Source: Oryzias latipes (Eukaryota > Chordata > Actinopteri > Beloniformes > Adrianichthyidae). Taken from it: 64,000 nucleotides of DNA. Shown here in pieces: positions 24,393-37,059 of this stretch (its first letter is position 1; each line of letters opens with the position of its first letter). Location of the stretch: the NCBI RefSeq assembly GCF_002234675.1, contig NC_019871.2, forward strand, positions 24,275,466-24,339,465, written 5' to 3'. Under the pieces are notes generated by a model. The model saw only the letters and a program-made list of their open reading frames with translations. It was not told where the DNA came from and did no database searches. The position numbers and the translations under genes were made by a program.

Positions 24393-27300
24393 ATGTTGAG
24401 GTTGGACGTTCTGGCCCCGCTTCTCCTCCTCTCCATCCTGTTGCCGGGCTACGGTTGCCGGGCGGCGGACATTCCAGAGGACACTACATCAGAGTTCTCC
24501 TTCAGACTGTACCACCAACTGCAGGCGGAGGGGGGTCAGGAAAACATCATTTTTTCGCCTCTGAGTGTGGCGCTTTCCCTGGGCATGGTGGAGCTGGGAG
24601 CCAGAGGGGCCTCACTGGAAGAGATACGACAGACTGTGGGATTCAGCAGCCTGCTTCCTGGTAGGAAGAACATATAGATTTGCAAACATCAGAGAGAAGT
24701 GTCTGAAGAAGGAAGCAACAACAACAGCAGCATGATACTTGATTATAGCTGCATTGAGCTATGTAGCTCAGACTTCCAATTTTTCCTTCATATCACTTTT
24801 CTTGCCCTTTTTCTTGTTTAAAAATGTGTGAAAACTATTTTTAAATCTATTTTGTTCATAATTTTTTTCACACAATATTCAAGAAATGACCATCAAGCAG
24901 ATGTCATTTTAATGAATTAGCTGATGTATTTTTGTTCTTACTTTTGTTGGTGTTGTTTACATTGATCTAATGGTAAATAGATAAAAAAAATCTTCATATT
25001 TTATTGGAAAAGTAAAGAAATGCAAACGTTGCAGTTGTTTACTTAAGGGTTATCAGTGAATGTTGTGCTGTTCTCCAGGCGTGGAGTTCTCTCTGCTCCA
25101 GAACCTCACAGCAGCTCTTCTGGATGACGACACCCACCACGTGATCCGATGCGCAAACAGCCTCTTCCTGCAGGAAGGCGTCTCCTTTAACCCGGAGTTC
25201 CTGCACCTGGTGAAGAAATACTTCCGAGCCGAGGCGGAGACGGTGGACTTCAGCGACTCCACGGCAGTTGCCGATCAGATCAACAGCTGGGTGGAAAACC
25301 ACACAGAGAGTGAGTCAGAGAGGTGGGCAAATGGGAGGAGAGCAGGGAATGAACAAACTCACCAGCAGTCTCGCCTTCCAGGTAAAATCAGGTCTCTGCT
25401 GTCAGCCGAGGACTTCAGCAGCGTGACGCGCCTGACGCTGGTGAACGCCATTTACTTTCGGGGCTCCTGGAAGAACCAGTTCAGACCAGAGAACACCAGG
25501 ACCTTCTCCTTCAGCAGAGATGACGGCTCTGAAGTTCAGACCCTCATGATGTATCAGCAGGGAGATTTCTACTACGGTCAGTCTGTGAATGAAGGCTCTT
25601 TTATCTGAAAATACTTCTCAAAGTTATTCTGGTTTTATTTGTTAACTTTTAACACAAAATGTTCAGATTTAATCATTTTTTAATGTGTTCATTTCAAATC
25701 TATTTTTAATTCTTTGTGTAAAGGTTTTTGTTAAGTTAAGTTGTAAACAGCTTTTTGAACTAAATTAAGTTACTTTCCCACCAAACAGGATTCACCCATC
25801 AGTCCATTTTCAATATTGAGTCAATGTACAGACGTGATCGAAGGTTCTGTGGCAGGTTTTGAGGGTGGGGCGCGCACTGCTGTCTGGCAGCAGCCTGTTT
25901 TGAGTGTTGTGGTGCGATGTTTTCAGAGTTCAAATATGTAAATTTTGGCAAAGATGTGACGTCAACCAATCAGGGACTCAGCTTTGGCGCATAGCGTGTT
26001 GATGACAGGATCAACGGATGGAGTCCAAAACCAACATGGACGAGAAACTGATGTTTCTCCTCCTAAACTTAGGAGGAGAAATAATAAAACGACGATAATA
26101 AAACGTTCTCTAATTTTATTTTTTTATTTTTTTCTTCCTCGGTTGACAGCAAGTCATCAAACTGGGTCTCAGAAAGAAGGAAGTAGCGCTGAAAGTGACC
26201 ATCATTCAGATGCAGCTCCTGCAGTAGACAGTGAAGCTCACCATACTGGGAGAATCTCAAAATGATCCAATGAACCCAGACATGGAGACGTGGTTACAAA
26301 TGCTTTTATAGAACTCTTTATAATAAATAAGCAGCATCTCCACAGCATCATCCATGACTTCTATGCTTTGTAAATGGGATACAGATATACAGTCACTGCT
26401 TCCATGTAGAGATGAGGCTAAAAGCGTTTGACAATAGCTCCTCCCACACGCATCAGCATTGTCAATTTTGTAAACACATTTTTGGACGAGCATGACATTT
26501 GACGCACATCAGATGAAAGATGGAGAACACGGATTTAACGCTTGAATTGAGTTTGGTGTGAACTTAGCAATAAACCTATAGCAAAAATACTTTTAAAGTT
26601 AGTTACGCTGCACGTCTACACCGTCTGTGAAGTCAATATGAATTCCCCCTGTGCTCGGTCGGTCTTTGTTTACGTGTGTGTGTGTGTTCTGCAGCTGCAA
26701 CACACAGCTTATGTGTGTTTTTCCCTGGTCACTCTTTCATATTCCTGCCTGCGATCAAGGACTGAGACATGTGTACATGTGTGCGTTTGTGCGGCGAGCA
26801 CAGCCGGTGCATGTGTGGACCTTTGTGGTAGAGAACTGCGAAACGGGGACAGGTCCGTTGGGGTTGGGGGGGGGGGTTCCTCTCTGATTCCTGAAGCACA
26901 GTCATGCTTTGCTAAAAGGCAGCTTGTGGAGCTTCATCAGCTCTTTTTTGATGGAGCTGCTACAGTTCCCACTAAATGCTCCATCTTTTCCTGCTAACTT
27001 ATCTTTCATTAGCCGCTATTACAGAACAATCCAATGCTGTGTGATCCTTAAGATGTCTTCTTTGTTCTGGTAAAGCATTGTCATTCATTCATCTTTTCAT
27101 GGATTATTTCTATATCTTAAAATATAGCAGTAAAAACAGCGAACAATATTTTTTTACATTTTAAAAAAAAATAAAAGGTCAGTTTACAACTGACATTGTC
27201 TTAATCACCGAAACACATCAGTCAGAGCTGCATGAATTAGGATGGTCACAGGGGGTGGCACAGTGGTGTATCGGTTAGCACTTTACATGAAGAAGGGCTG

Positions 27301-30300
27301 GGTTTGAATCCAAGTTGAGATTTTTCTGTGTGGAGTTTTCATGTTCTCCTGGTGTTTCTTGGGTTTTCTCCTGGCACTGCGGTTACCTCCCGCAAAAACA
27401 TGGTTCACAGGTCAATTGGTGACTCCATTCTCTTCCATAAAGGAGTTTGTGTTAGAATAGAAGTTGGATCGATGTTGTAATCCAAATAAATCCTGATAAT
27501 TCCAGTAAAACCAGATTATCGACTATGACTATTATTGACTACTAATGACCTAGTATATAATTGATCAACACAATTAAATGACTCTTTTTCTGCATGTATG
27601 TTTAATGCTTGAGGTATTAAATAAAAAAATCGTAACTGGCCACAATGCATGATGAAAATAGTGTTTTAAGCATTTTTTGTGGCATTTTTCTGATGTTGGA
27701 GGACACATATGAACAACATTTAGCTCAAAATTGCATTTCTGCGTATTTCTTTATTCAAATTGTGAATAGGGAACAGATGAAAAATTGCAGTTTGTAAAAG
27801 AGATCTTATTTGGGATGTAGAAAATACTTGGGGGCGGACCACAAGCTCCCTGCCCCATGCTCTCAGCAACAGGGAGGGGAAGGGGGGGGGGGGGTGTCTC
27901 CGTGCCAACTGTCCAGCCTACAACCCAGAGATACATTTCTAATGAACTGTGTCCCTAGACAAACTACACATTTTTTTATTTGGGCAAAAAACGGCATAAT
28001 CACGACCACCACTGGGAACGCTTTTACAACAGATCAAAAGTGGATCGGAGTGGGACTTTAAAGCCTTTTTGGCAGCAGAAAGTTGCCAAGTTAAAAAGGC
28101 TAATGAGTTATGTTGTTGTAGCCATGCTCTTTAATCCATTTAACAAGGATACATTTGTGCACATTGAAAACTTTAAGAGGAAATAAAGCAGGACTTCCTG
28201 CAGACAGGAGAAACTATTAAACGTGGCTGCTGCCACCAAGGGGACAGGAGGTGCAAAACGCATGAAAAACATGAGACATTTGGGGGGTTTTGTAAGTCAA
28301 AATGCAGGCACAATCTTTACAAAACTAAAAAATAAACTCCAAATCACCATAAAGATAAATCTAAAAGGGACAGGTTTTCTGCTGTAACACGTTCTTGTCT
28401 ACCAGCAAAAAACAGTCAGTTGTTCTTGACTGTTCAACAAAAATCAAAACCAAAAAAAAAACAGATGGGTAAGGCAACAACCAAAATAATTCGTAGTTGC
28501 AGATCTCAAAGAAATGCAAGTAAACATCCAAAGTGGTGAAGAAAGTATCTGAAGAAATAAAATATCTGAAGGATTCAGATAGTTCAATCATTCCTGTTTC
28601 TTGCAGCTCATGAGTTTGTGTTGCTCCCTGAATAAAATATAATTACATTCATGAATAGATGCTGCAGTTGTCAGTCTTCTTTTTAATTGAACTCTTTTCA
28701 AGTTGCTGATGGATCTTGTCGCGCGAAAACATCAAATAACGGCAGTTTTGCTTGTTAAGCTTTTGGTGAACTCCGCCAGAGCGCAGTGAGGATGAGGAGG
28801 CATAAGGGCAGGAATCAGTCACAGAGCACACTGTGTTCCTCTGTCAGTGATGAGAAATGTAAAAAAAAAAAGCGATGTTTCAGTTCATATGAGTAAAGAA
28901 TTAAAGGATGGAAAAATATTGAATATTTATGATCATCTGGGGTTTAAGTGTAGTTACATGTTTTCATTTGTTTAGACAGAAGCTTGTTAAAGATCCAGCT
29001 AAAGGTTGTAGACAGCATAGCGTGCCAAAACCTAGAACCAAAATGTGGATTTTACACAGAGTAAATTCTTTTTTTTTTGCTCTACTTCTAACCAAATCCT
29101 TTAATGTTAAACCAAGTGATGTTTAACTGAGGCCCCAGGTTAGTGGTTCATCAATAGATAAACCAAAACCCCCATCCTCACCCATTTGAGCACGTTTCTC
29201 CTCACCTTTTAATGCAGCGGTGCGCGTGTGATCTCTCTCAGGTGAGTTCAGCGATGGCTCGCAGGAAGCTGGTGGTGTGTACCAAGTCTTGGAAATGCCC
29301 TATGAAGGAGAGGACATGTCCATGATGATTGTGCTGCCACGCCAGGAGGTGCCACTGGCCTCGCTGGAGCCCATCATCAAGGCTCCTCTGCTGGAGGAAT
29401 GGGCTAACAATGTCAAGCCACAGAAGGTGGAAATCTACTTACCCAGGTGGGAGGACACATTAAAACAGGTGGTCTGCTTTGCCCCATGCTTTATTTTTAC
29501 CATGAAAAAAATAGAAATACACTTTATCTTATATCCTTTATCTGGTAGAAAAAGAAAAAGAAACCTTCCGTGCATGATTTATCTGCATTAGATCATTTAC
29601 TGTCAGTTTCTGCATCTCAAATGCTTCTAAAATGTTACGGTTTTTGGTTTTTTGCATTACTTAAGATGATGGAAGCAAAAATAGGTTTTTGGATATTTCT
29701 GGCAGGAATGTGTCTCCCGTGCTTTTGTTTAACAAGCACCATAAGTTGATCGTAAAACCGCTAATCACACTTAAAACACAGCAGCTATTGAACAGAATTG
29801 CCTTGATTGTCGATGCAACGAATCTGAGTACAATGAAATTGCTCTTCTTTAAGGATTGTAGGCAACATATGCAGGACTACATGTCATAGTTACCGACCTT
29901 GGATCATTTAACTTGCTTCCTGCAACTACAACGTTCTCTCAATATACCAATTGTCTCTCAATTGGTACATTAGAAACCCTCCCCACACTCACCCCGAGAT
30001 GTTCATGTCAATCAAAAATACAGCTTACTGTTTATAGGTTGCCCGTTTTAGGTCATATGCCAAACCTTTTAAATTTTAGACTGTTCCAAAAACGGTAGAA
30101 AGCATCAGCCTCACAGCGTTTGAGCTGTCTTTACACGTTCTCCAAAATGCACTGTTGCATGAGAAGCAGTTTTCATTCCAGAGGGGTTACTGCGCTGGAA
30201 AGTTTATAATTCATTTTTTTTTCTTCCTGTCTTTTAGTTTATCCTTTAAAAAGCTCTCTTAGCAAGATCTTACTGTAGACATTCAAACATTTCCGGGCTT

Positions 30301-33300
30301 TGAAATAGTGTCATGCTTAATCTAGCCTTGCGTCTGCTGAGAGTTTGTGTAATTTAATCACGAGGTGCTTTAGAAACGACAGTTGTGTGTCATTTAGTCT
30401 AAAGCTAAGTTCACACCGCCCCGGCAACACGCGTTCATGCGGCCACTTCTAATGAAAACTCTATGTAAACACACGTAAATGCGAGATTACGGCTTCCGCA
30501 TTCAAAACTCTCCCGTTTGAAAGAAAAAGCCTGGAGCAAGATTCACCAGATCCCAACTGTAGGTGGCTGACATGCGCTAGTCAGTAGAAAAAGAAGCCCC
30601 TCCCTGCTTGTCCACTGTGAACACCACGGCCTTCATGTATGTTCAAGGGCCTGCTTTTAGCGCGTGCTTGAACATGCATCGCATGTCCAGTGTGTCTGTA
30701 GCCTAGCAGCCAGTAAACGGGGAGACTTTGATGGAGATGCAGGGAAAATGCAGGACCGGATGAATCCTTGACGCTAAAACAGAGTTAGCAAAGCAGTGCA
30801 AGCTGACTTTAAGATGAACTAGCAGTTAAAGAACTTTGAGGCAAATTAAAGATGTAGAGGTTTTTGGTTTATTGCAGTAGATGTGGACAGATTTGCGGAA
30901 AGCTTTCAGATGGCCTGATAATTCATTGATGACGGGTTGGCATGCAGCAGCAGCAGCCAGGTGCAACCCATCTTCAATCATGAACACAAACACCCAGCAG
31001 CTCACTCCATGGAGAAATGCATGCAGGAGGAAGGAAGTTCACTAAATCAGTCCAAAAGCAGATATTTTTGCTTCCAGCTTTTAGAATGAACTGCTCATTT
31101 TTTAGGAGATTAGCTCTTTCAGATTCAGGGACATTTGGCAAGCTGGGGGAGCAACGCATTTACGAGACAGGCCTCTTTTTCCCCAGTTGGTTTCTTAAAA
31201 GACAGAAAGGAAAAGATTAGTTCAAACATAAAAAAGGCAACTTTTTCAGTGATGCAGTCCTTTTTGAGTTAACTGTAGGGAAAGTAGCAAAAGAGATTAA
31301 ATGTTGTTTAGCTTTCCACATTCCTATACATCTAAATTTAGTTGGATTTTTTTTTGCATTTTACTTTAAACATTTGTGGCATCATTTAGCTTCAGGAGAT
31401 TTTCGTGTGACTGCCTGTGCAATGCCTTAACGCTGTCTACGTTAATGTTGGTGATGACCTTTGATTGATCGGAGTTCACCGAAGTTAAATGTTTGTTATG
31501 ATCGAAAATCGTGATCTGCTACATGATCTTTGCTTTGTCTCAACTACACGATCCTCCTTAAGGTTTAAGGTGGACCAGAAGATGGATCTGAGGGACACTC
31601 TGCAGGAGCTGGGAATCAAGAGTATTTTCACCACTGATGCTGATCTCTCCGCCATGACAGGTGAGACGGATCCCTACAGGTCCTAACACAAGTGGGAACG
31701 CTTGACGTTTGCCAGATAATAGACCAATATAAGCATGTATAAATAGAAAAGAAAAACCTGTACAGCACTTAATTCTCTTCTTGGCAGCAAGCAGTAGCTT
31801 TCAGTACCTTCTGAGGTAACCAAGGTAACTGGCACTGTGTGGGCAGGTCGGAGCTGTCACATCATCCTTTAAAAATAGTTCCAGAGAAAGACACCTGAGA
31901 ACTGTGAAAATACAGTGCGACCAAAATAAAATGGAATAATTAAGATCCAAAGCAAGAAGTGTGTACAAAAAAAAATTAAACATTAACAAGAATTATTTCA
32001 GTGAAATGACCCTCTACAAGTAGAAAAAATGCCGATTTAAGATGGTTCTCTCTATGAAAAGATTGTGTAAACAGATATGTCCGAACAATGTCCTGTTGAG
32101 GACATCAGTGTTTGGTTTGGGGAGCACTTTTGCAGTCTGACATTTGTTAATCCATTTAAATCAATCCTCTCACTCTGGGGCAGATCTAATCTTGTACATG
32201 GCTATAACAGACAGAGTGAAGTAATGGGGGTCTTTAATTCCCATGTGGAGGATTGATGTAGTACGTGTTGTAGTAGTACAGCGGAAAGCATGTTTCAACC
32301 TACTGTGATGGCGCTGTAGCAGGAAATCAAAACGTCGCAATTTCTGGAAGGCACACTCGGCAGTGTTTTACAGGTTACTCATAGGGCGGTTCAGTCAATT
32401 AACTCACCTGCTCAGCGTCCTATTTAAGCCCAGGTGCGCAGTTGTTCATTCTCTTTCTTACCTTCAGCGCTCATTCGTCGCCCCTCCCTCCTCCCCGGCT
32501 TCCACCTGTGGGCTCCGTTAAGGGGGTTTTGTTACCCGAAAGTTTTATGGAAAATTATATTATGGAATTGAACGGAGCCTTATGCCAAAACGAAAGATGT
32601 CAATGCCAACTTAAAGAATGTGAATATTAAGTATGTGGAAATAAATATTTCTTACTGCAAGAGTTGTCTGACAGAAATACAACTATTTCTGTCAAGACAC
32701 CAAAAGCCATTTCTTTGTATCTACCAAATATTCAAATGAAATGTTTTTTTTTAAATAAAAAGTGACAGTATAGTGTTCATTTCCAGATGGGAAGGACCTG
32801 TACATCGGAAAGGCTGTGCAGAAAGCTTATCTGGAGGTGACCGAGGAGGGGGCAGAGGGAGCTGTTGGCTCAGGTGCTTCACTTTTCCTAAAAAATAAAA
32901 ATAAAACTCTGATTTTTCTCTTTTCATGAGAACTTATCAGAATTGTCTTTTGCATTTTCTATGACCAGGAATGATTGCCCTGACCAGGACTTTGGTGTTA
33001 TACCCACAAGTCATGGCCGATCACCCGTTCTTCTTTGTCATCAGGAACAGAAGGACAGGTAAGCCAGTTTTGGTTCCTGGAAAAAAACAGATTTAACCCT
33101 TGTGCTATCTTAGATGACCCCACCCTTACATTGACGTGTTCTCCCTACCATGACAAAGGTGGATAAAGGTGGAAAGATTTCATGTAATCCATGGACACCA
33201 GTGAAGATCACAAATCATTGAAGAAAAAAGGTTCAGCCCACTGTCTAGTGGTTCCAGATGACCCAACTCCCAATGCTAGAATGCCTAGGATAGCACAAGG

Positions 33301-33457
33301 GTTAAGTGTCTCACCTGACTGTGCCTCTTACCCTGTGTGTCACCTTCAATGTGTAAACGTGTCTGTGCATGTCTCTCCAGGCTCGGTCCTCTTCATGGGC
33401 AGAGTGATGACCCCTGAGGTCGTGGAGCCCTATGACAGCTACTTTGACTCCATTTAA
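24393..33457 (+). CDS. serpini1: Neuroserpin, eight coding exons
   Basis: Secreted inhibitory serpin of the nervous system that inhibits tissue plasminogen activator. Coding exons: 24393-24660, 25079-25309, 25382-25576, 29242-29446, 31563-31660, 32787-32873, 32969-33058, 33381-33457. All join in phase with GT-AG introns to give 416 aa (human about 410). Residues 1-24 form a hydrophobic signal peptide ([12 protein letters not shown]). Family segments in order: [67 protein letters not shown]. The reactive loop begins [17 protein letters not shown] with P1 Arg at about residue 368 and P1' Thr (Met in human). [20 protein letters not shown] closes the fold. The C-terminus YFDSI lacks the FEEL-type ending of human neuroserpin. 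The start is the first ATG after the acceptor at 24382. Introns carry several transposons. No disabling change is seen. Confidence 0.96.
25790..26575 (-). mobile_element. PIF/Harbinger-like fragment in serpini1 intron 3
   Basis: On the minus strand, 26265-26130 encodes [20 protein letters not shown] then [13 protein letters not shown]. This resembles the N-terminal part of Harbinger (HARBI1-like) transposases, followed by AT-rich sequence and stops. The outer limits are approximate. The right side reads, inverted, TTGCTAAGTTCACACC, similar to termini of other Harbinger-type elements. It is a decayed, non-functional remnant. Confidence 0.55.
27250..27440 (+). mobile_element. tRNA-headed dispersed repeat, diverged copy
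   Basis: The head GGTGGCACAGTGGTGTATCG has an A-box-like TGGTGTATCGGTTAGCAC and a B-box-like GGTTTGAATCC. The body follows with TCTGTGTGGAGTTTTCATG and TTCTCC. This is the same family as 38330-38515 and 54893-55217. It is 3' truncated in intron 3 of serpini1. Confidence 0.75.
27636..28063 (+). mobile_element. Family X element, shortened copy
   Basis: It shares TGTGGCATTTTTCTGATG, GCGGACCACAAGCTCCCTGC, the AGCAACAGGGAGGGGAAGG stretch and the terminal GATCGGAGTGGGACTTTAA with other copies. The central conserved reading frame has been lost by internal deletion. A G-run (about 27880-27892) lies inside. Located in serpini1 intron 3. Confidence 0.72.
30405..30715. repeat. Possible Harbinger-type MITE in serpini1 intron 4
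   Basis: The left part AAAGCTAAGTTCACACCGCC and the right part CAGTGTGTCTGTAGCCTAG could be imperfect inverted ends (AAGCTAAGTTCACAC versus AGGCTACAGACACAC). GTTCACACC-type termini occur in other Harbinger-like elements. Ends and target duplication are not secure. Confidence 0.3.
33097..33301 (+). mobile_element. piggyBac-type MITE, copy 2, in serpini1 intron 7
   Basis: A 205-bp element starts CCCTTGTGCTATCTTAGATG and ends CATCTAGGATAGCACAAGGG-like (actual CCTAGGATAGCACAAGGG). It is flanked by TTAA on both sides (33093-33096 and 33302-33305). The perfect TTAA duplication and inverted termini are the piggyBac signature. Non-coding. Confidence 0.88.
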
Positions 33458-33587
33458 CCCAATGACCAGGGCGCTCCCTGTCAGCCAATTAGATCCTGGC
33501 ATCACAAAAGCTACCTATTCTCTACCACCATCTCTAACTGTGTTTTATACTCTTGACAAGATGATATAACCAAATATTATATGATGA

Positions 33588-33593
33588 ATTAAA
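33588..33593 (+). promoter_or_regulatory. serpini1: Candidate serpini1 polyadenylation signal
   Basis: ATTAAA, the commonest variant signal, lies 131 bases after the stop codon in an AT-rich context, just before the Tc1-like element. No transcript end is available to confirm it. Confidence 0.4.
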
Positions 33594-33960
33594 TATAAAC
33601 ATCTTTGTAATTACAATATATTGCCAAAGGTGTTCGATCCTCCATCCAGGTGTTTGATTCAGGTGTTCCAATCACTTCACAGGTGCACAAAATCATGGAA
33701 ATTTCCACTATGACAATGTTCTACAATCAACCATCAGCCAGAATATAACCAAGTGATGTTAACCCACAGAGCAGTAGATTCTGAGCCACGTTGCAAGCAG
33801 AGGTTGCCATTCTTTCTATCCGAGTCGATTCCTGCAGAGCTTTTTGTCTGCAGGCGCCTGGAGAGCTTGGTGGAATTGGTGATCACCAAATTAAGGCGAT
33901 GTGTTCTGATATGCAAAGCATGTCACCCCTGAACTCTAGAGCTTTGGAGAGGCTTTCTCT

Positions 33961-35584
33961 GCCCAAATCTAGTCCTCAAGGTCTACCACCCTGCCTGCAC
34001 ACCTTTCTGCTGATTACGTGGATCAGGTGTTAAATCAGTCAGAATTTTGGAGGACTGCAACCCCTCCAAAAGTGTCACTTAATCAGTACAGTTTTACAAT
34101 TTTTCTCAGTCACTTTAGTACAATTCTCAGATCAGAATTGAAGTTTGCAAATATGTGTGTGCATTTCTCATAACAATTTGTACAAACAGCAAAACACTAT
34201 GGATTTCTTGCAAAAGCCTGTAACTTGCTCAAAATCTTTAGTTCATCTCTGAAAACTAAGTCTTTATGTCATTGAACATGTCAGTGCCATCAGAATGTCA
34301 AGTCCTTGTGTCATTGTCTACGAACAAGACAGTCAAATGACTTAGTCATGTTGTCAAAATAACTGTACTTTAGCGGGAGGTTCTGATGTAAACTATAGCT
34401 AAAGTTTTGATGACAATTATTGTAAAATATAAGTTACACCTTTTTTGTTTGATTGCAATAGACTGGACAAGATTCACATTTACACTTTTATTGTTCATAT
34501 TGTAATTTGTTGACAGATCATGTCATACCAACATAGAAAAAACCCACTGCAAACAGTAACACAAAGGGAAAAAAAAGGACAATATTCTGTACAACAGTCC
34601 AGGCAGTGCAGTAGGAATTGGTGTGGTCTTCCTACACCTCTTGTCGTTCCTGTATGTTAGGACACAAATTCTCATCCACATCACAGCGAATATCCTCTCT
34701 TGAAATGCAGCGAAATATGTTTGTCACATTATGACAACTTGGTCAACTAATTTGCCGTTAATGACTTATACGATGAACTAATGACTAGGAGTTTTGAGGA
34801 GTAAGACTATTGCACAGTGAACTATATAATACATTTTGATCAACATGACATAAACAATTGATAATGTAGCAAAGAGCAGAGAATTGTACATAATCATTTG
34901 CATGGATGTACCAAAGCAATTGCAACTTGTTCAAAGAAGTGAGAAACTGCTTATATGATGTGCACAAGTGACATCATGACGTGAAGAATGAACAAATAGT
35001 TTTGAGAATTTCATTCTGATCTGAGAATTGTACTAAAGCGACTGAGAAAAACTGTAATTTTGGTTAGAGTGTATACATTTATGACTGAGGTACTTGTATA
35101 ACAGTAAAATAAGCGGTGTAAAGTTTTATACACCACTGCTGGCATTACACTAAACCAATGGGCTTTCTGCAAACAACCAGCAGATTTCTGTAGAATGAAA
35201 GGTAGAATGTTCGATCTTCTGTAAGCTTTGTTTAGGATTGGAAAAAGCTGACCACACATATTCAGGTTAGCAGTGGTAGAACGAGGATAAAGATACATCA
35301 AGGAAACGAAAGGTATAACAAGAGAAAAGGACATTTTAGGCTTGTGAAAGGGATGCTTAATTTGAAAAATAATTAATATGGCCCTTTTTCAAAGTAAAGT
35401 ATTTCACTTTTAGCAAAAATATACATTTTTTTAGAGGGTAGGTAAGACTGTGGGGCTCAGGTTGGGTTTTGGTGAGGAACAAATAGTCCCAAATGGCTCT
35501 TTTGGTGTTGAGTCTGCTAATCAGTAGAAAGCAGCGAAAGCAAGCAGGGTGGTAGATTTCAAGGACCGGGATTGGGCAGCCCTG
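33961..35584. mobile_element. hAT-like element nested in the Tc1-like copy
   Basis: The left segment GCCCAAATCTAGTCCTCAAG, then GTCTACCACCCTGC, is the imperfect inverted complement of the right segment GCAGGGTGGTAGATTTCAAG, then GACCGGGATTGGGCAGCCCTG. A CAGGGCTGCCCAA-type terminus occurs in fish hAT-like MITEs. The target duplication is not clear because the left end is eroded. It is itself split by the TA-flanked element at 34089-35054. Confidence 0.6.
34089..35054. mobile_element. TA-flanked inverted-repeat element, innermost insertion
   Basis: A 966-bp element with left arm CAGTTTTACAATTTTTCTCAG and onward, including CTTTAGTACAATTCTCAGA. The right arm is its inverse, ending GACTGAGAAAAACTG. 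TA lies on each side (34087-34088 and 35055-35056). The arms match over about 50 bases apart from a small insertion. No transposase frame. Confidence 0.8.
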
Positions 35585-35880
35585 CTCTAGAAGGTCCAGT
35601 TTTCTACTTCATTATCCGGCAATCTGATGGATAAGTGTTGGGTTTGGCAGCTAGACAGTCTGACGTTGAGGGTATGGATTTAATGTTAAAAAGGCTTCAC
35701 ATAGGGGACGGTCCCTTCCTGTTCCAACGTGACTTCATTCTGGTGTACAGTCCATGAAAAGGCATGGAGCAAGACTGCGATCCAAACCTTTTCATCTAAT
35801 ATTAGTCAGCGCAACCCAAGACCATGGAAGTCAGGAAAGTTCATATGTGTGTAGAGTAAACAAACACTTTTGGCAACATA

Positions 35881-37059
35881 GCCTTTGTGTGTGTATAAGT
35901 TTCAGTTTTTTTATACTGTAAGCTTTAAATTCTTGGATACAGATGCCCACAGAGAAAGTTGTAAATATTCTCTAGTAAATGCTTTGAATTAGCAAAAGGG
36001 ACCTGAGGTTCCAAATCCACACACTGCACCTTTCTGTTCAGCTGCTTTACTGTTGTGAAAACGAAGCCTCTTTTTTTTTTCTTTTCTCAAAGGAGTTACT
36101 GTTTCTCCTGCAAACACAGTTTCTTTCTTTCGTCTGGTGCAATTGCAGTTTACGGTCGCACTCTTATTATATATGCTCACTATTTTATTGCAGAAAAACA
36201 CACACCTTTCCTACATGGAATAAATCTTAGTAAGACATCTCATCGAGACAGTATTGAGACATTTTTACACACACATAGAATTTATTCACTGCAGATGAAT
36301 TGTTATGCCTTATCATATTTGGCTGGTTGATTAAGCTCCATCTGGGACTTTTACAGGTGAGCAGAGGGGGATGATGTAACTAGGGCAAGTTACCATAGCT
36401 ATAGACGTGGAGCATAAAGGAGCGCTAAAAAAGATCTGCAGCACTGTTGTGAATGTACATACGAGGAGAAGCAGTAACACCATCTGTATGGATTCTTTCA
36501 ACATAAAAGCCTTTCCATTAAAATATATATATTCTGTGTGTTTGTTAAAGGTATCTTTGCTTTTTTTTTTAGACATTGCAGCTTTAATACAACAGGATTA
36601 TTAAAGGGAATTTTTAAGGTTTTGGGATGATGTCAGCCATGTAGCACAGGAGCATGGCAGGAAATGTCTTTTCAGTTACAGCTTGTTTTTGTTTTTTTGT
36701 TTTTTTTTTCCTGTGCTGATAGTGTCCTGCCAAAGATTCTTGGAACAAATTCAGGCTAGCTTCCGCATGCGCTCACATTCAAATTCCCACAAACCAAAAG
36801 AATTTCTTCCCGGGTTCATGGCAGGACAGCCTGCCAGTATTTTTAAACTGTATTTTCTTTTGACTCAGTAAGTGTAAAGAAACTGTTAACAAAGTGTTAA
36901 TTGGATTGCAATATTTCTGCAAATTGGTGTAAGATGATGCAGATTGCTTCAAATAACACACTCTACACAATAAATCAACCGAGAACACATCAAAAGGAGA
37001 CATTTCAGTTTTTCCATTTATATTTACTAAATATTTTCTATTTTTTTTCTCTTAGACAA
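35881..37059. other. Spacer between serpini1 and the LRR gene
   Basis: No exon or bounded repeat recognised. T-runs lie at 36069-36079 and 36690-36709. Confidence 0.5.

Larger units (their letters stand above)
33618..35880 (+). mobile_element. Decayed Tc1-like transposon with nested insertions
   Basis: The left end TATATTGCCAAAGGTGTTCG and right end AACACTTTTGGCAACATA are inverted termini of a Tc1-like element. The first 330 bases (CAGGTGTTCCAATCACTTC and onward) and the last 300 (CGGCAATCTGATGG, GGTCCCTTCCTGTTCCAACG) match the layout I know for fish Tc1-like transposases, including an IRQSDG segment near the catalytic region. The frame is broken by stops. The middle is replaced by a hAT-like element at 33961-35584, which itself holds another element. 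Confidence 0.65.

Noticed and set aside
32255-32640. Possible solo LTR (CCTATTTAAGCCCAGGTG promoter-like segment) in serpini1 intron 5
   Set aside because: No paired copy, no clear TG...CA ends and no target duplication were visible.
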